A stretch of 5,449 nucleotides of DNA from a bacterium (GTDB lineage: Bacteria; Zhuqueibacterota; Zhuqueibacteria; Residuimicrobiales; Krinioviventaceae), in the NCBI GenBank assembly GCA_024278645.1, contig JAJRST010000568.1:1-5449 (forward strand), read 5' to 3'. The first letter of the stretch is position 1. Every line of letters begins with the position of its first letter. This document shows positions 1 through 5,449 of this stretch, piece after piece. Below the pieces are notes generated by a model. The model was not told the origin of the DNA, did not search any database, and was given only the letters and a program-made list of their open reading frames with translations. A program made the translations under genes and the position numbers.

Positions 1-1210
1 CTCCACTAACCGAGCTTGTCAGAATATCTATTTGTCTATTTCTGTCTTGCAAGTAATAGCGGGTCTTGTTGCTTCCGCCCATATCATATCTTTTTCTCCT
101 GATAATTTCATCTCTGTCGAGACGGCTCAAAAAATTATTCAGCATAATTTTGCCGCCGGGGATCAAATAATCCACCATGACATTAAAACCAAACCTCTTT
201 CTGATATCCAATGAATGCTCAAAGGTGACGGCATCGGTTGTAATGGGGGCATAGATTTCGTCGTCTCGTTTTTCCCTGACCACAGAATAGTCGGCGTTCC
301 ATTGATCCGACCCCCTGTTGGCTCTTTCCATGTTTCCGCTAATGAGGAGGCCCAATCTTTCATTCATAAAGCGGTTGCTGAGAACAAACCTCCCTTTATA
401 ATTCCTGAAATCATCTCTTTGATTATTATAGCCAACCTGAAGCCTGGCATTGAATGTAAATCCCCCACGGGGCGCCGTCGCTAATTGAAAATCAACCGTT
501 CCGCCGAGGGCGTCGGCGTCTTTGTCCGGGGTGAGCGCCTTGGTAACTTCGATTCCAGCGAGCATCTCCGGTGCAATCAGGCTCAAGTCGACGCTTCTGT
601 CATTTAAATCCGTGGCCGGTATTCTGTCGCCGGCAATGGTAATGGCGTTATAGGTTGGGGACAAACCGCGAATGACCACTTTATTGCCTTACCCGCCGCT
701 TCTTTTAATCGAGATGCCGGGCAGCCTGCCGACCGATTCGGCTGCATTGGCGTTCGGCAGCTCCATTATTTTATCGGAAGACACGACATTGGTGATGGTA
801 TTGGAAGAGAGCTGCCTGTTAATGGCAGCCGCCTGTCCCAGGGCTTGCGCGGTGACCACTATCGTTTCACCTTCAACCAACCCCAAAACAAGTTCGATGT
901 TGACGGTCGTCGTTTTACCGGCTCTAACCTGAACCTCTTTTTCCCATTGTTCATAGCCGATATAGGTAACACGAATGGTAAAAGTCCCCGGAGGAACAGA
1001 AGGTATCCAGTATTCCCCCTCCAGGTTTGTAGAAGCGCCTATCGCCGTTCAGACCAATTGAATATTGGCGCCTGGCAACGGTTCGCCGGTTTCTTTGTCA
1101 GTCACTCTTCCGACAATTTTGCCGCGGGTTTGAGAAAATGTCAGGCTGCTGCAAAAGAAAGCAAAAAACAGGGACAAAAGGAAAATCCTGTTCCGGTTTG
1201 ATAGATGCAT
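1..1210 (-). pseudogene. TonB-dependent receptor, N-terminal part, interrupted by two in-frame stop codons
   Basis: Outer-membrane active-transport receptor family, energised by TonB/ExbBD; the substrate cannot be told. The start chosen is the ATG ending at 1210, because an AGAGGA lies 6 nt upstream and residues 1-27 then form a clear signal peptide (NRNR, a hydrophobic run, then LTFSQ). Residues about 30-108 form a carboxypeptidase-regulatory-like beta domain (GRVTDKETGEPLPGANI ... VPPG ... VTYIGYE). A TonB-box-like ETIVVTA follows at 115-121. The plug runs from about 130 to 245, with VVIRGL at 178-183, NDRSVDLS and DADALGGTV; the barrel starts near 250. The gene runs off the left edge; family members are commonly 900-1000 residues. 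The frame is unbroken over 403 codons except for TGA at codon 54 (1049-1051) and TAA at codon 174 (689-691). From family consensus these replace Gly and Glu, each a single G-to-T change. It is therefore probably a recently inactivated gene; assembly error is the alternative. Confidence 0.85.
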
Positions 1211-1216
1211 GTGGAT

Positions 1217-1222
1217 TCCTCT
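1217..1222 (-). promoter_or_regulatory. Ribosome binding site of the receptor gene
   Basis: AGAGGA on the minus strand, 6 nt before the ATG ending at 1210. It decides the start in favour of this ATG over an in-frame upstream start at 1240, which would add ten residues in front of the signal peptide. Confidence 0.6.
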
Positions 1223-1370
1223 GGTTATTATCGCTGTCACGGTTAGAATGTCCTGGCGCTTTGCGATGGTTGAACAAGAATTAAATCATTCAATCCAAAA
1301 CCGTTGGTGTAAGAAACAGTATGGGCGTGTTGATAAAAATATCATTCACAAGCCAAAGCACAAGTTTTTT

Positions 1371-1392
1371 ACCGTTAATTAACCGTTTATTA
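1371..1392. repeat. Tandem 11-bp direct repeat, candidate operator
   Basis: ACCGTTAATTA (1371-1381) is followed directly by ACCGTTTATTA (1382-1392), with 10 of 11 bases identical, and then AAC... as if a further copy began. An 11-bp period places the copies about one helical turn apart, as expected for side-by-side binding of winged-helix regulators of the OmpR/ToxR type. The neighbouring regulator is the obvious candidate, but that link is inference only. Confidence 0.4.
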
Positions 1393-1585
1393 ACTTTTCC
1401 CGGGGGGTTCGAAATGCTTGTGGCGGCGTCGCAACTTAAACGGCACGCCGACCTGCAAAGACAGCGGCAGCATCGGATGTTAACTTTTCTGTTGTATTTT
1501 AATGTGATACTATTACCTTATATTGCTATGTCTCTTTTTCAAGCAAAATTCGTTTCTTTCTCTCATAAAACATAATCGTTCTGCA

Positions 1586-2806
1586 ATGATCAATGAACAG
1601 GATAAAAAAGCGGCTGTGGCCAGGATTTTGAGCAGCCATGAATTCAAGGATGCTTCCACTTATCAGGATTTGTTGTCATTTTTATACGAGACGACAAAAT
1701 CGGGCGAGCCGCCAAAAGAGATCACCATCGCCAAGGAAGTGTTCGGGTGGAAGGAATTCGATGCGGAGCGGGATGCGAAAATTCGGGTCTATGTTTACAA
1801 CTTGCGTAAAAAGCTTGACAGCTATTACCTGAATGAAGGCAAAAACGACAAGATAAAACTATCCATCCCCAAGGGACATTATTTAATAACCTTTGAACTG
1901 AACAAGCCTCTCCCGGTAAAATCGATCCACAGGCGGCTTGTTTGGATAAATGTTATACTTGTGATCGTTCTTATAACGGCAAATTTGATGACCTGGTTGG
2001 CGCATACAAGTTTGGAGCAGGGAGATATTAAACCCTTTACACAAAGCCTGGTATGGAATGATCTGCTGCAAAGCGAAATGCCGACGCTTGTCGTTTTCGG
2101 AGACTATTTTTTGTACCAGGATACGACAAGTCAATATAAATATTTTGTCAGAAACCCGAGAGTGAATTCACCGCAAGATTTCGAGGAGTTTGTGAAAGGC
2201 GAGCCGGAAAACAAGCGCGTTTTCAGGCTCACAAATTTAACGCTTTTGGGCAAATATACGGTATGGTGCTTTAATGATATAATTCGCCCGCTTTTGCGAG
2301 CGGATGTCAATGTAGAATTGAGGCTTGCTTCCAATTTGCAATGGCAGGATTTTCAAAAAAACAATATTCTGTTTATCGGCTCGTTTAAAACGCTTCGGAT
2401 TTTAAAGAATTATCTGGCAAATGTCAACTTTAGCTACCAGGTTTACCCCAATACGTTGTACTATCATGATCTTGATGCCGATACCACATACGCGTATCAC
2501 GGGCCAAAGAGAGAAGAATCCGGATTTGTCCGGGATTATGCCATCGTGACCAAGTTGCCCGGGCCCAACAAAAACACCATCCTCACTTTTTCTTCCACTC
2601 ACGACATTGGGCACATGTCGGTTGTCGAATCATTCACCAACCCCGAATATTTGAGTCAATTTGAAAAGGAATATCTGGCAGGCAAGCAGCCCGTGCGCTA
2701 TTTTGTCGCCGTATTCGAAGTGCAGGGGTTCGAGAGAACCGGATTTTTCCCAAAACTATTGCATTTTGCCGAAATCAGCCCGGATTATGACTTTCAACTT
2801 CCGTAA
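1586..2806 (+). CDS. Membrane-anchored winged-helix transcriptional regulator with periplasmic sensor-like domain
   Basis: 406 residues from the ATG at 1586. An upstream in-frame TTG at 1523 would add 21 residues of poor character, and neither start has a clear Shine-Dalgarno. Residues about 10-105 resemble an OmpR/ToxR-like winged-helix domain found in many acidobacterial and related proteins: a helix around ILSSHEF, then YQDLLSFLYE, EITIAKEVFG, then DAKIRVYVYNLRKKLDSYY as probable recognition helix, and a wing ending in SIPKGHYLITFE. Basic HRR (115-117) precedes a single membrane helix at about 118-140, so the N-terminus should be cytoplasmic. Residues 141-406 would be periplasmic, with strand-like blocks TLVVFGDYFLY (167-177), NILFIGSF (260-267) and TILTFSSTHDIGHM (331-344). 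I cannot name this domain; from memory similar C-terminal parts follow the same winged-helix domain in other bacteria. It is probably a ToxR-type one-component sensor, divergent from the broken receptor. Ligand and targets are unknown. Confidence 0.8.
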   Translation: MINEQDKKAAVARILSSHEFKDASTYQDLLSFLYETTKSGEPPKEITIAKEVFGWKEFDAERDAKIRVYVYNLRKKLDSYYLNEGKNDKIKLSIPKGHYLITFELNKPLPVKSIHRRLVWINVILVIVLITANLMTWLAHTSLEQGDIKPFTQSLVWNDLLQSEMPTLVVFGDYFLYQDTTSQYKYFVRNPRVNSPQDFEEFVKGEPENKRVFRLTNLTLLGKYTVWCFNDIIRPLLRADVNVELRLASNLQWQDFQKNNILFIGSFKTLRILKNYLANVNFSYQVYPNTLYYHDLDADTTYAYHGPKREESGFVRDYAIVTKLPGPNKNTILTFSSTHDIGHMSVVESFTNPEYLSQFEKEYLAGKQPVRYFVAVFEVQGFERTGFFPKLLHFAEISPDYDFQLP

Positions 2807-2910
2807 AGCCTGTCGCAGAAACGGGCGTCCCCCCTTGCTGAAATGATTGTCTTTAGCGTTTTTCAATAACCGGATTTTCACCTCGGGCGCTCTGCGTGGC
2901 AACGTGATAT

Positions 2911-2946
2911 AGATGGGTCCCACCTCAAAGGTGGGACCCATCTTTT
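2911..2946 (+). terminator. Strong hairpin terminator between convergent genes
   Basis: A perfect 15-bp stem (2911-2925 with 2929-2943) closes a CAA loop. On the plus strand it is followed by a T-run that includes the end of the stem (TCTTTT). It lies 104 nt after the regulator stop and would end that transcript. The T-run overlaps the typA stop codon (2945-2947, minus strand), so the hairpin starts one base after typA ends. On the minus strand the stem is followed by ATATCACG rather than a U-tract, so termination of typA here would be weaker, or the hairpin may only protect the 3' end. Confidence 0.8.
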
Positions 2947-4771
2947 ACGCCCCATACTTTTGCCGTTTCACCAGGTGCGCCCGTTTTGTGCGGTCGCGCT
3001 CCATCTTGGCCAGGCGGATGTTCTTCGGCGTCACTTCAACCACTTCATCGTCGGAAATAAACTCGATGGACTGATCCAGAGACAACATGCGCGGCGGCCG
3101 CAGCGTCACCGTCGCCTCGGAGGTGGAGCTGCGCATGTTGGTGAGCTTTTTCTCTTTGGTGATATTCACATCCAGGTCGCCGTTTCTGTTGCGTTCGCCG
3201 ATGATCATGCCTTCGTACACCGGCGTGCCCGGCTCCAGAAACAGTTCGCCGCGGTCGACCATGGCCAGGCTGGCATAATTGGTCACCTTGCCGGCGCGGT
3301 CGGCGACCAGGGCGCCGGTGGTGCGATGCGGAATGACGCCGAACCAGGGTTCGTAGCCGGCATAGATCGAGTTCATGATGCCCGCGCCTTTGGTGTCCGT
3401 GAGAAAGTGGCTGCGAAAGCCGATGAGGCCGCGCGCCGGGGTGTGAAATTCCATGTTCACGCGGCCGTGCCCGTGGTTGGAGAGATGGGTCATGCGCCCC
3501 TTGCGCGAGGACAGCTTTTCCGTGACCACGCCGACATATTCCTCCGGCACGTCGATGAAAACCTGCTCCACCGGTTCGCACTTTTTACCGTCGATCTCCT
3601 TGACGATGACCTTGGGTTTGGAGACCATGAATTCATAGCCCTCCCGCCGCATGGTCTCGATGAGCACGGCCATTTGCAGCTCGCCACGGCCGCACACCTC
3701 GATGGCGTCGGCTCGGTCGGTGGGTTTGACTTCGATGGCCACGTTGCCGAGCGTCTCTTTTTCCAAACGGTCGCGCAAATGACGCGAGGTGAGAAACTTG
3801 CCATCCAGGCCGGAAAGCGGGCTGGAGTTGACGTAAAAAATCATCGACACCGTCGGCTCGTCCACGGTGATGCGCGGCAGCGGCTTGGGATTTTCCAGCG
3901 ATGAAATAGTGTCGCCGATCTTGACGTTGTCCACCCCGGCCAAGGCGACGATATCGCCGGCATACACAGCGTCGGCCTGCTTTCTGCCCAGGTCCTGAAA
4001 CGTGTACAGGGCGGAGAATTTGACGCCGGGTATAATCTTGTCCTTGCTGCACAGGCTGTAGCTTTTGCTCATGGCCAGCACGCCCTGCATCAAACGGCCG
4101 ACGGCGATTTGCCCGACATAAGAGTCGTAATCCAGGTTGGTGACCAAAAATTGCGGCGTCGCCTCGTCGTCGGCTTGCGGCCCGGGGATGTAATCGAGAA
4201 TAGTTTCGAACAGGGGGCGTAAATTTGTCGAGTCATCGTCCGGCTTTATATGCGCCACGCCGGCTTTGGCGTTGGTGTACAGAATCGGAAATTCGATTTG
4301 CTCTTCCGAAGCGTCGAGGTCGATGAATAAATCATAAACCATATTGATGACCTCGTCGATTCGTTGATCCGGACGATCGATCTTGTTGATCACCAGAATG
4401 ATGGGCAGCTTTTGCGCCAACGCCTTTTTGACGACAAAGCGCGTTTGCGGCAGCGGCCCCTCGCTGGCATCCACCAGCAGCAGCGCGCCGTCCACCAGGT
4501 TCAGGCTGCGTTCCACTTCACCGCCGAAATCAGCGTGCCCGGGCGTGTCGACGATGTTGATCTTGACGCCGCCATAGGACACGGCCGTATTTTTGGCCAT
4601 GATGGTGATGCCGCGTTCACGCTCCAGGTCCATGGAATCCATGACGCGATCTTCCACATGCTGGTGTTTGTGAAAGATGCCGCTTTGCCTCAACATGCCG
4701 TCCACGAGCGTGGTTTTGCCATGATCCACGTGCGCGATGATGGCGATATTGCGAAAGTTGTTTTTTATCAA
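2945..4771 (-). CDS. typA: Translational GTPase TypA/BipA
   Basis: 608 residues, the usual length for this family (about 600-615). Ribosome-associated GTPase of the EF-G/LepA group, in the cytoplasm; known in other bacteria for 50S assembly and growth under cold or other stress. GTPase motifs are all present: AHVDHGKT (13-20, P-loop), RGITI (53-57, switch I), DTPGH (75-79), NKID (129-132) and NAKAG (167-171). EF-Tu-like domain 2, EF-G domain III/V-like parts and the BipA-specific C-terminal domain follow, with typical blocks such as GRGELQMAVLIETMRREGYE, GLIGFRS, RTTGALVADR and EATVTLRPPR. The start codon is TTG (4769-4771), preceded by GGAG with 8 nt spacing; the resulting N-terminus (FRNIAIIAHVDHGKTT) matches the family and no in-frame ATG lies nearby. 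The stop overlaps the T-run of the convergent terminator. A large inverted repeat and a possible promoter lie just upstream. It is richer in G+C than the two genes to its left. No damage is seen. Confidence 0.97.
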   Translation of the reverse strand: MIKNNFRNIAIIAHVDHGKTTLVDGMLRQSGIFHKHQHVEDRVMDSMDLERERGITIMAKNTAVSYGGVKINIVDTPGHADFGGEVERSLNLVDGALLLVDASEGPLPQTRFVVKKALAQKLPIILVINKIDRPDQRIDEVINMVYDLFIDLDASEEQIEFPILYTNAKAGVAHIKPDDDSTNLRPLFETILDYIPGPQADDEATPQFLVTNLDYDSYVGQIAVGRLMQGVLAMSKSYSLCSKDKIIPGVKFSALYTFQDLGRKQADAVYAGDIVALAGVDNVKIGDTISSLENPKPLPRITVDEPTVSMIFYVNSSPLSGLDGKFLTSRHLRDRLEKETLGNVAIEVKPTDRADAIEVCGRGELQMAVLIETMRREGYEFMVSKPKVIVKEIDGKKCEPVEQVFIDVPEEYVGVVTEKLSSRKGRMTHLSNHGHGRVNMEFHTPARGLIGFRSHFLTDTKGAGIMNSIYAGYEPWFGVIPHRTTGALVADRAGKVTNYASLAMVDRGELFLEPGTPVYEGMIIGERNRNGDLDVNITKEKKLTNMRSSTSEATVTLRPPRMLSLDQSIEFISDDEVVEVTPKNIRLAKMERDRTKRAHLVKRQKYGA

Positions 4772-4779
4772 TGTAAAAA

Positions 4780-4783
4780 CTCC
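4780..4783 (-). promoter_or_regulatory. Ribosome binding site supporting the TTG start of typA
   Basis: GGAG on the minus strand, 8 nt before TTG at 4771-4769. It fixes the start because no ATG or GTG is available in frame between the site and the conserved GTPase N-terminus. Confidence 0.6.
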
Positions 4784-4784
4784 A

Positions 4785-4814
4785 ATTATAGATGAAACCT
4801 CGGGAGATTGTCGA
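4785..4814 (-). promoter_or_regulatory. Possible sigma-70-like promoter for typA
   Basis: On the minus strand TCGACA (4814-4809, one mismatch to TTGACA) is separated by 18 nt from a perfect TATAAT (4790-4785). The -35 element lies in the left arm of the 19-bp inverted repeat. Caveat: transcription would start near 4778, after the GGAG, giving an almost leaderless mRNA that lacks its own ribosome binding site. The match may therefore be chance, or the message may have more than one start. Confidence 0.3.
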
Positions 4815-4866
4815 AAGAGTTAAAAATCACATGCTATCTACCTTTTGCGACAATCTCCCGAGGTTT
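4795..4866. repeat. Large 19-bp perfect inverted repeat upstream of typA
   Basis: The arms at 4795-4813 and 4848-4866 are perfect reverse complements (AAACCTCGGGAGATTGTCG and its complement). A mismatch and five more pairs (4815-4819 with 4842-4846, one G·U) extend the stem inward, leaving a loop of about 22 nt. It ends 23 bases before the typA start codon. It has no U-tract on the minus strand, so it is not a plain terminator for typA-direction transcripts. It could be an mRNA leader hairpin, a protein-binding operator, or a member of a dispersed repeat family. GATGAAA occurs at 4791-4797 and 4869-4875, close to both ends. The rest of the spacer 4772-5065 shows no gene. Confidence 0.85.
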
Positions 4867-5002
4867 TGGATGAAATCAAAGTCTATAAGGTACGCATTTA
4901 TTCTCTTAAAAACACGTTTTTTCATTGACAAGGCAAGCAAAACAGGGCTGGGGCGTAGAGGAGAAAAAAGGCGCGTCAACGGCGTGTTGGATGGCGGCGA
5001 CC

Positions 5003-5035
5003 AAACCTCCGAGGACACCAAGACCTCGGAGGTTT
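5003..5035 (-). terminator. Hairpin downstream of the Spy-like gene, probable terminator
   Basis: A perfect 12-bp stem (5003-5014 with 5024-5035) encloses a 9-nt loop. It lies 30 nt past the stop of the minus-strand Spy-like gene, so it fits as that gene's terminator. The tail on the minus strand is only TTTGG, with three of those T in the stem, whereas the plus-strand tail is TTTTT then A. It is thus a better intrinsic terminator in the plus direction, where no gene is seen, and it may act both ways. The arms begin AAACCTC, like those of the repeat at 4795-4866. Confidence 0.6.
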
Positions 5036-5065
5036 TTATCGAAACAACGACCGGCGCGCTGTCGG

Positions 5066-5449
5066 CTAGGGCAGCGGCGGCTCATCGGGCGGCATGGGCC
5101 TGTCGCCGTTGGGTCGATTCCGCGGCGGCTTGTCAAACATGGCGCCCGGCCCCCGGCCAAAAGGCCGATCAAACGGGCGCATTCGGCGTCGTTCCTCCAT
5201 GCGCTTTTTTTGCTCCTCGGTGAGCAGAGGCTCCATTTCCTTGTACAGGGAATCCAAAAGCGCTCTTGATTCGCTGCGAAATTTGCGGTTGAGCTGCATG
5301 AAATGCGGCTGATATTTCCTCAGCAGGCTGTCCAGAGCCGTGCGTTGTTCCGGCGTCGGCATTATAAGCCGCTCCATGTTGTGTTGCAGAAAACGCTCGC
5401 CGCGCATGGCGCGAAAATTTTTAATGCGATGCTCCAGGTACAGGCGGGA
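5066..5449 (-). CDS. Spy/CpxP-like (LTXXQ-type) protein, C-terminal part
   Basis: The frame is open to the right edge, so the N-terminus (where a signal peptide or membrane anchor would be expected) is missing; 127 residues are visible, ending at TAG. The visible part is highly charged and predicted helical. It has two Spy/CpxP-like repeats, PTPEQ near residue 31 and LTEEQ near residue 77, separated by a helix rich in Arg, Lys, Leu and Ser. This is the pattern of periplasmic stress chaperones and 'heavy-metal sensor' proteins, in which helices form a curved dimer that binds unfolded proteins. The last 40 or so residues are an Arg/Pro/Gly-rich low-complexity tail (repeated RP, FDRPFGRGPG, ending PPDEPPLP), likely disordered. 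An internal ATG at 5407 is not the likely start, because the frame before it (LYLEHRIKNFRAM) looks like part of the same helical protein. The family call rests on motif pattern only. Confidence 0.6.
   Translation of the reverse strand, partial: SRLYLEHRIKNFRAMRGERFLQHNMERLIMPTPEQRTALDSLLRKYQPHFMQLNRKFRSESRALLDSLYKEMEPLLTEEQKKRMEERRRMRPFDRPFGRGPGAMFDKPPRNRPNGDRPMPPDEPPLP

Larger units (their letters stand above)
1211..1585. other. Divergent intergenic region between receptor and regulator
   Basis: No gene is seen here. Short open frames have no family-like sequence. The region is AT-rich around 1360-1400 and 1480-1585 and must hold the promoters of both divergent genes. It contains an 11-bp tandem repeat (1371-1392), the 10-bp palindrome GTTAATTAAC (1374-1383), and the decamer TTAACTTTTC twice in the same direction (1390-1399 and 1480-1489). 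A TATATT at 1519-1524 could be a -10 element for the regulator, but no good -35 accompanies it. I saw no convincing sigma-70 promoter for the receptor. Confidence 0.5.

Noticed and set aside
1049..1051. TGA read as glycine (Gracilibacteria/SR1 code)
   Set aside because: The expected residue is Gly, which made it worth a thought, but a TAA also interrupts the same gene, typA and the regulator have no internal TGA, and receptor families of this kind do not point to that lineage.
32..1201. Several plus-strand open frames in the receptor region
   Set aside because: All lie opposite the receptor frame, whose translation is clearly family-like; none of the plus frames shows a recognisable motif.
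689..1240. Two separate small minus-strand genes (689-886 and 1049-1240)
   Set aside because: Both are in the same frame as the receptor and continue its domains across the stops; they are pieces of one interrupted gene.
1424..1450. Short hairpin CGGCGT/ACGCCG in the divergent spacer
   Set aside because: Only six pairs with a 15-nt loop and no T-run; too weak to call.
2960..3904. Plus-strand open frame of 314 codons opposite typA
   Set aside because: It lies wholly antisense to the conserved typA frame and its His/Ala/Gly/Arg-rich translation is the usual shadow of a GC-rich gene on the other strand.
4795..4866. Inverted repeat as an intrinsic terminator
   Set aside because: The loop is long, no U-tract follows on the minus strand, and no plus-strand gene ends nearby.
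4792..5223. Plus-strand open frame of 143 codons across the typA upstream spacer
   Set aside because: It runs through both hairpins and into the antisense of the Spy-like gene, has no ribosome site and no family-like sequence.
1..5449. CRISPR array, tRNA, rRNA or transposase gene
   Set aside because: No regularly spaced repeats, no tRNA- or rRNA-like sequence and no transposase motifs were seen on either strand.

Overview
The window looks like chromosomal DNA from a Gram-negative (two-membrane) bacterium. The evidence is the start of a TonB-dependent outer-membrane receptor with an N-terminal carboxypeptidase-regulatory-like domain and a small Spy/CpxP-like protein that would be periplasmic. 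Receptors of this make-up, and winged-helix membrane regulators like the one here, are familiar from the Bacteroidota/Calditrichota/KSB1 side of the tree and from Acidobacteriota. I cannot place it more precisely without a search.

Layout, left to right. Positions 1-1210 (minus strand) hold the N-terminal 40% or so of a TonB-dependent receptor. Its reading frame is intact throughout except for two in-frame nonsense codons (TGA at codon 54, TAA at codon 174), so it is annotated as a pseudogene. A 375-base divergent spacer (1211-1585) follows and carries an 11-bp tandem direct repeat that may be an operator. Positions 1586-2806 (plus strand) encode a 406-residue one-component regulator: a cytoplasmic winged-helix DNA-binding domain, one membrane helix and a periplasmic domain of about 265 residues that I do not recognise as a named family. 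This gene converges on typA/bipA (2945-4771, minus strand), a complete translational GTPase. The two converging genes are separated by a 15-bp perfect hairpin whose T-run overlaps the typA stop codon.

Upstream of typA (4772-5065) there is no credible gene. The spacer holds a 19-bp perfect inverted repeat, a possible promoter overlapping its left arm, and a second hairpin that probably ends the next gene. That gene (5066 to the window edge, minus strand) encodes the C-terminal part of a Spy/CpxP-like protein with an Arg/Pro-rich tail.

The genes do not form one pathway. The regulator and the broken receptor are divergent and may once have been a sensor/target pair. typA is a housekeeping/stress GTPase with its own control region, and the Spy-like gene is probably a separate unit. 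By eye, typA is richer in G+C than the regulator and receptor. The strongest points for follow-up are the doubly interrupted but otherwise intact receptor, the membrane-bound regulator with its undescribed sensor domain, and the large inverted repeat in front of typA.
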